This document shows, piece by piece, positions 24,346-38,249 of a stretch of DNA of 64,000 nucleotides. Within the stretch, counting starts at the first letter, position 1. Each line of letters starts with the position of its first letter. Origin of the DNA: Hyperoodon ampullatus (taxonomy: Eukaryota > Chordata > Mammalia > Artiodactyla > Ziphiidae). The notes beneath the pieces were generated by a model, which was not told the DNA's origin, ran no database searches, and saw only the letters and a list, made by a program, of their open reading frames with translations. A program made the translations under genes and the position numbers. Location: the NCBI GenBank assembly GCA_949752795.1, contig CATKHW010000013.1, forward strand, positions 868,001-932,000. The letters run 5' to 3'.

Positions 24346-26084
24346 CTCACCAAAAACGAGTTGAAAAATGGAGCTCAGGGGCACAGCAATTCACAAACTG
24401 GCCGAGTAATAAAGGACAACTATCGTCCAAAAATCTGTTGAGGGAAGGCAACGAGGCGGACTTGAAAGCGAGGCAGAATAGCAGGAAACAGATTTCAAGA
24501 GGTACGTTGGAATCGCCTTTAAAGCACAGGAAGAGGGGCACAACTTCGACAATGATGCACTTGGCCCAAAAGGGCGTATGCGTTTTCTCCTGAATATATT
24601 CAGGAGAAAACGCATACGCACTTTTTGTCCAAGCAAGCAAGCGGGCAATGCAAATCTCCACTACAAAGAAGTATCACTTCCCACCGGTCAAAAGGGACAT
24701 CCACAAAATGTGTAAAAACCAGAAAGGCAAGACTGGTCCTGGAGAACAGGGAGCCTTGTTATGCTGATGGACGGGATGTAAATTGCCAACTGCCTCTCTG
24801 GAGGAGTGCATTTTGTTCCCTAAAACAAGTAAACAACAGAGCTACAGAGCCAAGTGCACTTCCAGTCTAGGGAATATACCTGGGAAAAACTGAAAATCAA
24901 TAAGACAGAGCCACCCCAAAATTTTGGGCTGCACTGCTTACAAGGACCTCAACTTGGGTACACCTTAAATATCCCAGGAAATATAAAAATGGTTCAAAAA
25001 ATTGTGGTACTTAAGTACGATGGAATATCCCTCAGCCATGAAATCAATGACATAACACCAGTAGCAGCAAAATGGGTGGATTCAGGTACGATGATTCTAA
25101 GTGAAATAAGTCACAGAGAAAAAGAAACTTATCATAAGTTATCACTTATGAAGATCCTGTAAACATGGCTACACTTGAACTGAGTTAGGAAAGAGAACAG
25201 TGTCTCACATTTAGAAAACACTCTTATGCCTGCTTAAGGGGGAAGGAGAGGTGGGGTGATGCATAAAACCAGAGTTTGATATAAGCACAGGTACCGTTCC
25301 AAAAACCAACTATGGAATAGACAAGACCTACACCTTCCTCAGTGAAAGGGACTCAAAACCCCATATTTCCCGCAGAGGAATATATCTGACTAGTAAGAAT
25401 CTTAAAACCTATGTATTGATATGTCTCCGTAAGGGAATCAAGTGTGTCTAGACTGGGATAAACATGGCAGCGAGAATCAGCTCAAACCCACTATAAACAG
25501 GAATTTCAAAAACAAAACAAAAAGACTGGGAAATTCTTTACAATTCCTTCAGGGTCTCTGATGAAACCTGGAATGACCCTATCTACAACGACAGCTGGAT
25601 GTGGCATAAGGCTGGACACTTTGGACTGAGAGGATTGGTGAGATTGGGTGAACAAATGCAGACCATTTAAAGCAATAATGCATGGCACACATTCCATGGG
25701 TCCCAACTCTCCAGGTTGAAGGGAATATTACTACAGTTATAACATGTACGGGAAACCTAGAGAACGGACACACTGTGAATACGAAAGGTTTCTAAAACTC
25801 AACGAATAGTCCCTCTCCTGGTGCTCCGGTTTGACTTTCCATCTGCTTTAATATCAACCTCCCAACTTGGAGAGACAGACCCTTTAACCTCCTGGTTCGC
25901 ACAGGTTGCCAATTTGGCAGAGGATGAAAGGGAAGAGGGAGAACCAATGAGAGAGTAGCTGTTAGGCATTTGGACGGGCACATATCACTGTAATTTCCCG
26001 GCAGGAAGAAGAATTAACCAAAGTCTCAGCCCCCCACCGGGAACCAGCATAGATCCTGAACCAAAATTTTAGACCTGCGGTCAG
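24346..26084 (+). repeat. Monomer 15
   Basis: 1,739 bp. Palindrome at 24560-24633 with three mismatched pairs, all one-sided: ggccca on the left; cgcac and ttgtcc on the right. Carries actggtcctgg near 24732 and gaccatttaaag near 25661, shared with 25 and 28. gggaaacc state. Confidence 0.9.
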
Positions 26085-27821
26085 CTCACCAAAAACGAGT
26101 TGAAAAATGGAGCTCAGGGGCACAGCAATTCACAAACTGGCCGAGTAATAAAGGACAACTATCGTCCAAAAATCTGTTGAGGGAAGGCAACGAGGCGGAC
26201 TTGAAAGCGAGGCAGAATAGCAGGAAACAGATTTCAACAGGTACGTTGGAATCGCCTTTAAAGCACAGGAAGAGGGGCACAACTTCGACAATGATGCACT
26301 TGGCCAAAAAGGGCGTATGCGTTTTCTCCTGAATATATTCAGGAGAAAACGCATACGCCCTTTTTGGCCAAGCAAGCAAGCGGGCAATGCAAATCTGCAC
26401 TACAAAGAAGTATCACTTCCCACCGGTCAAAAGGGACATCCACAAAATGTGTAAAAACCAGAAAGGCAAGACAGGCCCTGGAGAACAGGGAGCCTGTTAT
26501 GCTGATGGGCGGGATATAAATTGCCAACTGCCTCTCTGGAGGAGTGCATTGTGTTCCCTAAAACAAGTAAACAACAGAGCTACAGAGCCAAGGGCACTTC
26601 CGGTCTAGGGAATATACCTTGGGAAAACTGAAAATCAATAAGACAGAGCCACCCCAAAATTTAGGGCTGCACTGCTTACAAGGACCTCAACTTGGGTACA
26701 CCTTAAATATCCCAGGAAATATAAAAATGTTTCAAAAAATTGTGGTACTTACGTACGGTGGAATATCCCTCAGCCATGAAATCAATGTCATAAGACCAGT
26801 AGCAGCAAAATGGGTGGATTCAGGTATGATGATTCTAAGTGAAATATGTCACACAGAAAAAGAAACTTATCATAAGATATCACTTATGAAGATCCTGTAA
26901 ACATGGCTACACTTGAACTGAGTTAGGAAAGAGAACAGTGTCTCACATTTAGAAAACACTCTTATGCCTGCTTAAGGGGGAACGAGAGGTGGGGTGATGC
27001 ATAAAACCAGAGTTTTATATAAGCACAGGTACCGTTCCATAACCAACTATGGAATAGACAAGACCTACACCTTCCTCAGTGAAAGGGACTCAAAACCCCA
27101 TATTTCCCGCAGAAGAATATATCTGACTAGTAAGAATCTTAAAACCTATGTATTGATATGTCTCCATAAGGGAATCAAGTGTGTCTAGACTGGCATAAAC
27201 ATGGCAGCGAGAATCAGCTCAAACCCACTATAAAAAGGAATTTCAAAATCAAAACAAAAAAACAGGGAAATTCTTTACAATTCCTTCAGGGTCTCTGATG
27301 AAACCTGGAATGACCCTATCTACAATGACAGCTGGATGTGGCATAAGGCTGGACACTTGGGACTGAGAGGATTGGTGAGATAGGGTGAGCAAATGGAGAC
27401 CCTTTAAAGCAATAATGCATGGCAACCATTCCATGGGTCCCAACTCTCCAGGTTGAAGGAAATATTACTACAGTTATAATATGTACGGGAAACCTAGATA
27501 ACAGACACACTGTGAATACGAAAGGTTTCTAAAACTCATCGAATAGTCCCTCTCCTGGTGCTCCGGTTTGACTTTCCATCTGCTTTACTATCAATCTCCC
27601 AACTTGGAGAGACAAGCCCTTTAACCTCCTGGTTCGAACAGGTTTCCAATTTGGCAGAGGATGAAAGGGAAGAGGGAGAACCAATGAGTGAGTAGCTGTT
27701 AGGCATTTGGACGGGCATATATCACTCTAACTTCCCGGCAGGTAGAAGAATTAACCAAAGTCTCAGCACCCCACCGGGAACCAGCATAGGTCCTGAACCA
27801 AAATGTTGGACTTGCGGTCAG
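26085..27821 (+). repeat. Monomer 16 (equivalent of monomer 1)
   Basis: 1,737 bp. Perfect palindrome at 26299-26372. One base shorter than monomer 1 at agcctgtta (near 26492), which shifts the A/B offset from 26,084 to 26,083. First monomer of block B. Confidence 0.9.
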
Positions 27822-29557
27822 CTCACCAAAAACGAGTTGAAAAATGGAGCTCAGGGGCACAGCAATTCACAAACTGGCCGAGTAATAAAGGACAACTATC
27901 GTCCAAAAATCTGTTGAGGGAAGGCAACGAGGCGGACTTGAAAGCGAGGCAGAATAGCAGGAAACAGATTTCAAGAGGTACGTTGGAATCACCTTTAAAG
28001 CACAGGAAGAGGGGCACAACTTCGACAGTGATGCACTTGGCCAAAAAGGGCGTATGCGTTTTCTCCTGAATATATTCAGGAGAAAACGCATACGCCCTTT
28101 TTGGCCAAGCAAGCAAGCGGGCAATGCAAATCTGCACTACAAAGAAGTATCACTTCCCACCGGTCAAAAGGGACATCCACAAAATGTGTAAAAACCAGAA
28201 AGGCAAGACAGGCCCTGGAGAACAGGGAGCCTTGTTATGCTGATGGGCGGGATGTAAATTGCCAACTGCCTCTCTGGAGGAGTGCATTGTGTTCCCTAAA
28301 ACAAGTAAACAACAGAGCTACAGAGCCAAGGGCACTTCCAGTCTAGGGAATATACCTCGGGAAAACTGAAAATCAATAAGACAGAGCCACCGCAAAACTT
28401 AGGGCTGCACTGCTTACAAGGACCTCAACTTGGGTACACCTTAAATATCCCAGGAAATATAAAAATGGTTCAAAAAATTGTGGTACTTACGTACGATGGA
28501 ATATCCCTCAGCCATGAAATCAATGTCATAAGACCAGTAGCAGCAAAATGGGTAGATTCATGTATGATGATTCTAAGTGAAATAAGTCACAGAGAAAGAA
28601 ACTTATCATAAGATATCACTTATGAAGATCCTGTAAACATGGCTACTCTTGAACTGAGTTAGGAAAGAGAACACTGTCTCACATTTAGAAAACACTCTTA
28701 TGCCTGCTTAAGGGGGAAGGAGAGGTGGGGTGATGCATAAACCCAGAGTTTGATATAAGCACAGGTACCGTTCCAAAAACCTACTATAGAATAGACAAGA
28801 CCTACACCTTCCTCAGTGAAAGGGACTCAAAACCCCATATTTCCTGCAAAGCAATATATCTGATTAGTAAAAATCTTAAAACCTATGTATTGATATGTCT
28901 CCGTAAGGGAATCAAGTGTGTCTAGACTGGCATAAACATGGCAGCGAGAATCAGCTCAAACCCACTATAAAAAGGAACTTCAAAAACAAAACAAAAAAAC
29001 TGGGAAATTCTTTACAATTCCTTCAGGGTCTCTGATGAAACCTGGAATGACCCTATCTACAATGACAGCTGGATGTGGCATAAGGCTGGACACTTGGGAC
29101 TGAGAGGATTGGTGAGATTGGGTGAGCAAATGCAGACCCTTTAAAGCAATAATGCATGGCACCCATTCCATGGGTCCCAACTCTCCAGGTTGAAGGGAAT
29201 ATTATTACAGTTATAACATGTACGGGAAACCTAGAGAACGGACACACTGTGAATACCAAAGGTTTCTAAAACTCAACGAATAGTCCCTCTCCTGGTGCTC
29301 CAATTTGACTTTCCATCTGCTTTACTATCAAGCTCCCAACTTGGAGAGACAGCCCCTTTAACCTCCTGGTTCGCACAGGTTGCCAATTTGGCAGAGGATT
29401 AAAGGGAAGAAGGAGAATCCATGAGAGTGAAGCTGTTAGGCATTTGGACGGGCACATATCACTCTAACTTCCCGGCAGGAAGAAGAAGTAACCAAAGTCT
29501 CAGCCACCCACGGGAACCAGCATAGGCCCTGAACCAAAATTTTGGACTTGCGGTCAG
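27822..29557 (+). repeat. Monomer 17 (hybrid of monomers 2 and 3)
   Basis: 1,736 bp. Perfect palindrome at 28036-28109. Follows monomer 2 up to 29387, then the monomer 3 right end from 29400; the switch lies within the 12 identical bases between. A few private substitutions occur, such as ccaatttgac near 29300. Confidence 0.88.
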
Positions 29558-31296
29558 CTCACCAAAAACGAGTTGAAAAATGGAGCTCAGGGGCACAGCA
29601 ATTCACAAACTGGCCGAGTAATAAAGGACAACTATCGTCCAAAAATCTGTTGAGGGAAGGCAACGAGGAGGAATTGAAAGCGGTGCAGAATAGCAGGAAA
29701 CAGATTTCAAGACGTACGTTGGAATCGCCTTTAAAGCACAGGAAGAGGGGCACAACTACGACAATGATGCACTTGGCCAAAAAGGGCGTATGCGTTTTCT
29801 CCTGAATATATTCAGGAGAAAACGCATACGCCCTTTTTGGCCAAGCAAGCAAGCGGGCAATGCAAATCTGCACTACAAATAAGTATGACTTCCCACCGGT
29901 CAAAAGGGACACCAACAAAATGTGTAAAAACCAGAAAGGCAGGACAGGCCGTGGAGAACAGGGAGCCTTGTTATGCTGATGGGCGTGATGTAAATTGCCA
30001 ACTCCCTCTCTGGAGGAGTGCATTGTGTTCCCTAAAACCAGTAAACAACAGAGCTACAGAGCCAAGGGCACTTCTAGTCTAGGGAATATACCTTGGGAAA
30101 ACTGAAAATCAATAAGACACAGCCACCCCAAAATTTAGGGCTGCACTGCTTACAAGGACCTCAACTTGGGTACACCTTAAATATCCCAGGAAATATAAAA
30201 ATGGTTCAAAAAATTGTGGTACTTACGTACGATGGGATATCCCTCAGTCATGAAATCAATGTCATGAGACCAGTGGCAGCAAAATGGGTGGATTCAGGTA
30301 CGATGATTCTAAGTGAAATAAGTCACACAGAAAAAGAAACTTATCATAAGATATCACTTATGAAGATCCTGTAAACATGGCTACACTTGAACTGAGTTAG
30401 GAAAGAGAACAGTGTCTCACATTTAGAAAACACTCTTATGCCTGCTTAAGGGGGAAGGAGAGGTGGGGTGATGCATAAAACCAGAGTTTGATATAAGCAC
30501 AGGTACCGTTCCAAAAACCAACTATGGAATAGACAAGACCTACACCTTCCTCAGTGAAAGGGACTCAAAACCCCATATTTCCCGCAGAGGAATATATCTG
30601 ACTAGTAAGAATCTTAAAAGCTATGTATTGATATGTCTCCGTAAGGGAATCAAGTGTGTCTAGACTGGCATAAACATGGCAGCGAGAATCAGCTCAAACC
30701 CACTATAAAAAGGAATTTCAAAAACAAAACAAAAAAACTGGGAAATTCTTTACAATTCCTTCAGGGTCTCTGATGAAACCTGGAATGACCATATCTACAA
30801 TGACAGCTGGATGTGTCATAAGGAGGGACACTTGGGACTGAGAGGATTGTTGAGATTGGGTTAGCAAATGCAGACCCTTTAAAGCAATAATGCATGGCAC
30901 CCATTCCATGGGTCCCAACTCTCCAGGTGGAAGGAAATATTTCTACAGCTATAACATGTACAGGGAACCTAGAGAACGGACACACTGTGAATACGAAAGG
31001 TTTCTAAAACTCAACGAATAGTCCCTCTCCTGGTGCTCCGGTTTGACTTTCCATCTGCTTTACTATCAACCTCCCAACTTGGAGAGACAGCCCCTTTAAC
31101 CTCCTGGTTCGCAAAGGTTTCCAATTTGGCAGAGGATGAAAGGGAAGAGGGAGAACCAATGAGAGAGTAGCTGTTAGGCATTTGGACGGGCACATATCAC
31201 TCTAACTTCCGGGCAGGAAGAAGAATTAACCAAAGTCTCAGCCACCCACCGGGAAAGAGCATAGGTGTTGAACCAAAATTTTGGACTTGCGGTCAG
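29558..31296 (+). repeat. Monomer 18 (equivalent of monomer 4)
   Basis: 1,739 bp. Palindrome at 29772-29845 is perfect here, whereas monomer 4 has one mismatch. Other differences from 4 include cagtcatg near 30246 and gatgggata near 30232. cagggaacc near 30961 is shared. Confidence 0.9.
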
Positions 31297-33035
31297 CTCA
31301 TCAAAAACGAGTTGAGAAATGGAGCTCAGGGGCACAGCAATTCACAAACTGGCCGAGTAATAAAGGACAACTATCGTCCAAAAATCTGTTGAGGGAAGGC
31401 AAAGAGGCGGACTTGAAAGCGAGGCAGAATAGCAGGAAACAGATTTCAAGAGGTACGTTGGAATCACCTTTAAAGCACAGGAAGAGGGGCACAACATCGA
31501 CAATGATGCACTTGGCCAAAAAGGGCGTCTGCGTTTTCTCCTGAATATATTCAGCAGAAAACGCATACGCCCTTTTTGGCCAAGCAAGCAAGCGGGCAAT
31601 GCAAATCTGCACTACAAAGAAGTATCACATCCCACTGGTCAAAAGGGTCATCCACAAAATGTGTAAAAACCAGAAAGGCAAGACAGGCCCTGGAGAACAG
31701 GGAGCCTTGTTATGCTGATGGGCGGGATGTAAATTGCCAACAGCCTCTCTGGAGGAGTGCATTGTGTTCCCTAAAACAAGTAAATAACAGAGCTACAGAG
31801 CCAAGGGCACTTCCAGTCTAGGGAATATTCCTTGGGAAAACAGAAAATCAATAAGACAGAGCCACCCCAAAATTTAGGGCTGCACTGCTTACAAGGACCT
31901 CAACTTGGGTACACCTTAATTATCCAAGGAAATATAAAAATGGTTCCAAAAATTGTGGTACTTACGTACGATGGAATATCCCTCAGCCATGAAATCAATG
32001 TCGTAAGACCAGTAGCAGCAAAATGGGTGGAATCAGGTACGATGATTCTAAGTGAAATAAGTCACACAGATAAAGAAACTTATCATAAGATATCACTTAT
32101 GAAGATCCTGTAAACGTGGCTACACTTCAACTTCGTTAGGAAAGAGATCAGTGTGTCACATTTAGAAAACACTCTAATGCCTGCTTAAGGGGGAAGGAGC
32201 GGTGGGGTGATGCATAAAAACAGAGTTTGATATAAGCACAGGTACCGTTCCAAAAACCAACTATGGAATAGACAAGACCTACACCTTCCTCAGTGAAAGG
32301 GACTCAAAACCCCATATTTCCCGCAGAGGAATATATCTGACTAGTAAGAATCTTAAAACCTATGTATTGATATGTCTCCGTAAGGGAATCAAGTGTGTCT
32401 ACACTGGCATAAACATGGCAGCGAGAATCAGCTCAAACCCACTATAAAAAGGAATTTCAAAAACAAAACAATAAAACTGGGAAATTCTTAACAATTCCTT
32501 CAGGGTCTCTGATGAAACCTGGAATGACCCTATCTACAGCGACAGCTGGATTTGGCATAAGGCTGGACACTTGGGACTGAGAGTATTGCTGAGATTGGGT
32601 GAGCAAATGCAGACACCTTAAAGTAATAATGCATGGCACCCATTCCATGGGTCCCAACTCTCCAGGTTGAAGGGAATATTACTACAGTTATAACATGTAC
32701 GGGAAACCTAGAGAACGGACACACTGTGAATACGAAAGGTTTCTAAAACTCAACGAATAGTCCCTCTACTGGTGCTCCAGTTTGACTTTCCATCTGCTTT
32801 ACTATCAGCCTCCCAACTTGGAGAGACAGACCCTTTAACCTCCTGGTTCGCACACGTTTCCAATTTGGCAGAGGATGAAAGGGAAGAGGGAGAACCAATG
32901 AGAGAGTAGCTGTTAGGCATTTGGACGGGCACATATCACTGTAATTTCCCGGCAGGAAGAAGAATTAACCAAAGTCTCAGCCACCCACCGGGAACCAGTA
33001 TAGGTCCTGAACCAAAATTTTGGACTTGCGGTCAG
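31297..33035 (+). repeat. Monomer 19 (equivalent of monomer 5)
   Basis: 1,739 bp. Palindrome at 31511-31584 with the same two mismatches as monomer 5. Nearly identical throughout at offset 24,344. Confidence 0.9.
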
Positions 33036-34772
33036 CTCACTAAACACGAGTTGAAAAATGGAGCTCAGGGGCACAGCAATTCACAAACTGGCCGAGTAAT
33101 AAAGGACAACTATCGTCCAAAAATCTGTTGAGGGAAGGCAACGAGGCGGACTTGAAAGCGAGCCAGAATAGCAGGAAACAGATTTCAACAGGTACGTTTG
33201 AATCGCCTTTTAACAACAGGAAGAGGGGCACAACTTCAACAATGATGCACTTGTCCAAAAAGGGTGTATGCGTTTTCTCCTGAATATATTCAGGAGAAAA
33301 CGCCTACGCCCATTTTGGCAAAGCAAGCAAGCGGGCAATGCAAATCTGCACTACAAAGAAGTATCACTTCCCACCGGTCAAAAGGGACATCCACAAAATG
33401 TGTAAAAACCAGAAAGGCAAGACAGGCCGTTGAGAACAGGGTGCCTTGTTATGCTGATGGGCGGGATGTAAATTGACAACTGCCTCTCTGGAGCAGTGTA
33501 TTGTGTTCCCTAAAACAAGTAAACAACAGAGCTACAGAGCCAAGGGCACTTCCAGTCTAGGGAATATTCCTTGGGAAAACTGAAAATCAATAAGACAGAG
33601 CCACCCCAAAATTTAGGGCTGCACTGCTTACAAGGACCTCAACTTGGGTAACCTTAATTATCCCAGGAAATATAAAAATGGTTCAAAAAATTGTGGTACT
33701 TACGTACGATGGAATATCCCTCAGCCATGAAATCAATGTCATAAGACCAGTAGCAGCAAAATGGGTGGATTCAGGTACGATGATTCTAAGTGAAATAAGT
33801 CACACAGAAAAAGAAACTTATCATAAGATATCACTTATGAAGATCCTGTAAACATGGCTACACTTGAACTGAGTTAGGAAAGAGAACAGTGTCTCACATT
33901 TAGAAAACACTCTTATGCCTGCTTAAGGGGGAAGGAGAGGCGGGGTGATGCATAAAACCAGAGTTTGATATAAGCACAGGTACCGTTCCAAAAACCAACT
34001 ATGGAATAGACAAGACCTACACCATCCTCAGTGAAAGGGACTCAAAACCCCATATTTCCCGCAGAGGAATATATGTGACTAGTAAGAATCTTAAAACCTA
34101 TGTATTGATATGTCTCCGTAAGGGAATCAAGTGTGTCTAGACTGGCATAAACATGGCAGCGAGAATCAGCTCAAACCCACTATAAAAAGGAGTTTCAAAA
34201 ACAAAACAAAAAAACTGGGAAATTCTTTACAATTCCTTCAGGGTCTCTGATGAACCCTGGAATGACCCTATCTACAATGACAGCTGGTATGGCATAAGGA
34301 GGGACACTTGGGACTGAGACGATTGGTGAGATTGGGTGAGCAAATGAAAACCCTTTAAAGCACAAAAGCCTGGCACCCATTCCATGGGTCCCAACTCTCC
34401 AGGTTGAAGGGAATATTACTACAGGTATAACATGTACGGGAAACCTAGAGAACGGACACACTGTGAATATGAAAGGATTCTAAAACTCAACGAATAGTCC
34501 CTCTCCTGGTGCTCTGGTTTGACATTCCATCTGCTTTACTATCAACCTCCCAACTTGGAGAGACAGACCCTTTAACATCCTGGTTCGCATAGGTTGCCAA
34601 TTTGGTAGAAGATGAAAGGGAAGAGGGAGAACCAATGAGAGAGTAGCTGTTAGGCATTTGGACGGGCACATATCACTGTAATTTCCCGGCAGGAAGAAGA
34701 ATTAATCAAAGTCTCAGCCAATCACCGGGAACCAGTATAGGTTCAGAACCAAGATTTTGGACTTGCGGTCAG
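33036..34772 (+). repeat. Monomer 20 (hybrid of monomers 6 and 7)
   Basis: 1,737 bp. Palindrome at 33250-33323 carries the monomer 6 damage. Monomer 6 type up to 33494 (gagcag), monomer 7 type from 33504 (ttgtgttccc). The right part shows the monomer 7 gggtaacctt shortening. A private two-base loss at agctggtatgg near 34286. Confidence 0.88.
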
Positions 34773-36509
34773 CTCACAAAAAACGAGTTGAAAAATGGAG
34801 CTCAGGGGCACAGCAATTCACAAACTGGCCCAGTAATAAAGGAAAACTATCGTCCAAAAATCTGTTGAGGGAAGGCAACGAGGCGCACTTGAAAGCGTGG
34901 CAGAATAGCAGGAAACAGATTTCAAGAGGTACGTTGGAATCGCATTTAAAGCACAGGAAGAGGGGCAAATCTTCGACAATTATGCACTTGGCCAAAAAGG
35001 GCGTAGGCGTTTTCTCCTGCATATATTCAGGAGAAAACGTATACACACTTTTTGGCCAAACAAGCAAGCGGGCAATGCAAATCTGCACTACAAAGAAGTA
35101 TCACTTCCCACCGGTCAAAAGGGACATCCACAAAATGTGTAAAAACCAGAAAGGCAAGAGAGGCCCTGGCGAACAGGGAGCCTTATTATGCTGATGGGCC
35201 GGATGTAAATTGCCAACTGCCTCTCTGGAGGAGTACATTGTGTTCCCTAAAACAAGTAAACAACAGAGCTACAGAGCCAAGGGCACTTCCAGTCTAGGGA
35301 ATATACCTTGGGAAAACTGAAAATCAATAAGACAGAGCCACCGCAAAATTTAGGGCTGCACTGCTTACAAGGACCTCAACTTGGGTACACCTTAAATATC
35401 CCAGGAAATATAAAAATGGTTCAAAAAATTGTGGTACTTACGTACGATGGACTATCCCTCAGCCATGAAAACAATGTCATAAGACCAGTAGCAGAAAAAT
35501 GGGTGGATTCAGGTACGATGATTCTAAGTGAAATAAGTCACACAGAAAAAGAAACTTTTCATAAGATATCACTTATGAAGATCCTGTAAACATGGCTACA
35601 CTTGAACTGAGTTAGGAAAGAGAACAGTGTCTCACATTTAGAAAACACTCTTATGCCTGCTTAAGGGGGAAGGAGAGGTGGGGTGATGCATAAAACCAGA
35701 GTTTGATATAAGCACAGGTACCGTTCCAAAAACCAACTATGGAATAGACAAGACCTATACCTTCCTCAGTGAAAGGGACTCAAAATCCCATATTTCCCGC
35801 AGAGGAATATATCTGACTAGTAAGAATCTTAAAACCTATGTATTGATATGTCTCCGTAAGGGAATCAAGTGTGTCTAGACTGGCATAAACATGGCAGCGA
35901 GAATCAGCTCAAACCCACTATAAAAAGGAATTTCAAAAACAAAACAAAAAAACTGGGAAATTATTTACAATTCCTTCAGGGTCTCTGATGAAACCTGGAA
36001 TGACCCTATCTACAACGACAGCTGGATGTGGCATAAGGCTGGACACTTGGGACTGAGAGGATTGGTGAGATTGGGTGAGCAAATGCAGACCCTTTAAAGC
36101 AATAATGCATGGCACCTATTCCATGGGTCCCAACACTCCAGGTTGAAGGGAATATTACTACAGTTTTAACATGTACGGGAAACCTAGAGAACGGACACTG
36201 TGAATATGAAAGGTTTCTAAAACTCAACGAATAGTCCCTCTCCTGGTGCTCCGGTTTGACTTTCCATCTGCTTTACTATCAACCTCCCAACTTGGAGAGA
36301 CAGCCCTTTTAACCTCCTGGTTCGCACAGGTTTCCAATTTGGCAGAGGATGAAAGGGAAGAGGGAGAACCAATGAGAGAGTAGCTGTTAGGCAATTGCTC
36401 GGGCACATATCACTCTAAATTCCCGGCAGGAAGAAGAAATAACCAAAGTCTCAGCTCCACACCGGGAAACAGCATAGGTCCTGAACCAAAATTTTGGACA
36501 TGCGGTCAG
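34773..36509 (+). repeat. Monomer 21 (equivalent of monomer 8)
   Basis: 1,737 bp. Palindrome at 34987-35060 with the same degraded arms and centre as monomer 8. Almost identical at offset 22,604. Confidence 0.9.
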
Positions 36510-38249
36510 CTCACCAAAAACGAGTTGAGAAATGGAGCTCAGGGACACAGCAATTCACAAACTGGCCGAGTAATAAAGGACAACTATCGTCCAAAAATCT
36601 GTTGAGGGAAGACAATGAGGAGGACTTGAATGCGAGGCAGAATAGCAGGAAACAGATTTCAAGAGGTACGTTGGAATCGCCTTTAAAGCACAGGAAGAGG
36701 GGCACAACTTCGACAATGATGCACTTGGCCAAAAAGGGCGTATGCGTTTTCTCCTGAATATATTCAGGAGAAAACGCATACGCCCTTTTTGGCCAAGCAA
36801 GCAAGCGGGCAATGCAAATCTTCACTACAAAGAAGTATCACTTCCCACCGGTCAAAAGGGACATCCACAAAATGTGTAAAAACCAGAAAGGCAAGACAGG
36901 CCCTGGAGAAAAGGGAGCCTTGTTATGCTGATGGGCGGAATGTAAATTGCCAACTGCCTCTCTGGAGGAATGCATTGTGTTCCATAAAACAAGTAAACAA
37001 CAGAGCTACAGAGCCAAGGGCACTTCCAGTCTAGGGAATATACCTGGGAAAAACTGAAAATCAATAAGACAGAGCCACCCCAAAATTTAGGGCTGCACTG
37101 CTTACAAGGACCTCAACTTGGGTACACCTTAAATATCCCAGGAAATATAAAATTGGTTCAAAAAATTGTGGTACTTACGTACGATGGAATATCCCTCAGC
37201 CATGAAATCAATGTCATAAGACCAGTAGCAGCAAAATGGGTGGATTCAGGTACGATGATTCTAAGTGAAATAAGTCACACAGAAAAAGAAACTTATCATA
37301 AGTTATCAGTTATGAAGATCCTGTAAACATGGCTACACTTGAACTGAGTTAGGAAAGAGAACAGTGTCTCACATTTAGAAAACACTCTTATGCCTGCTTA
37401 AGGGGGAAGGAGAGGTGGGGTGATGCATAAAACCAGAGTTTGATATAAGCACAGGTACCGTTCCAAAAACCAACTATGGAATAGACAAGACCTACACCTT
37501 CCTCAGTGAAAGGGACTCAAAACCCCATATTTCCCGCAGACGAATATATCTGACTAGTAAGAATCTTAAAACCTATGTATTGATATGTCTCCGTAAGGGA
37601 ATCAAGTGTGTCTAGACTGGCATAAACATGGCAGCGAGAATCAGCTCAAACCCAGTATAAAAAGGAATTTCAAAAACAAAACAAAAAAAACTGGGAAATT
37701 CTTTACAATTCCTTCAGGGTCTCTGATGAAACCTGAAATGACCCTATCTACAATGACAGCTGGATGTGGCATAAGGCTGGACACTTGGGACTGAGAGGAT
37801 TGGTGAGATTGGGTGAGCAAATGCAGACCCTTTAAAGCAATAATGCATGGCACACATTCCATGGGTCCCAACTCTCCAGGTTGAAGGGAATATTACTACA
37901 GATATAACATGTACGGGAATCCTAGAGAACGGACACACTGTGAATACGAAAGGTTTCTAAAATTCAACGAATAGTCCCTCTCCTGGTGCTCCGGTTTGAC
38001 TTTCCATCTGCTTTATTATCAACCTCCCAAGTTGGAGAGACAGCCCCTGTAACCTCCTGGTTCGCACAGGTTGCCAATTTGGCAGAGGATGAAAGGGAAG
38101 AGGGAGAACCAATGTGAGAGTAGCTGTTAGGCATTTGGACGGGCACATATCACTGTAATTTCCCGGCAGGAAGAAGAATTAACCAAAGTCTCAGCCACCC
38201 ACCGGGAATCAGTATAGATCCTGAACCAAAATTTTGGACTTGCGGTCAG
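36510..38249 (+). repeat. Monomer 22 (hybrid of monomers 9 and 12)
   Basis: 1,740 bp. Perfect palindrome at 36724-36797 from monomer 9. Last monomer 9 base at 37001, first monomer 12 base at 37042. The right part has the gggaatcc state and the cccagtataaaaagg change of monomer 12. Confidence 0.88.

Larger units (their letters stand above)
1..26084 (+). repeat. Higher-order block A, 15 monomers
   Basis: Monomers 1-15. Their private variants reappear in the same order in block B at offsets of 26,084/26,083, then 24,344, 22,604 and 17,387 bp. Examples are the damaged palindromes of monomers 5, 6, 8 and 13 and the 5-bp duplication of monomer 13. Within the block, neighbours differ visibly from each other, whereas A/B partners differ at only a few positions per monomer. 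Its true left limit may lie outside the window. Confidence 0.85.

Noticed and set aside
29559..30023. 154-codon minus frame in monomer 18 (and 5215-5679 in monomer 4)
   Set aside because: A chance extension caused by substitutions to the right of the palindrome. It exists only in this duplicated pair and has no recognisable protein similarity.
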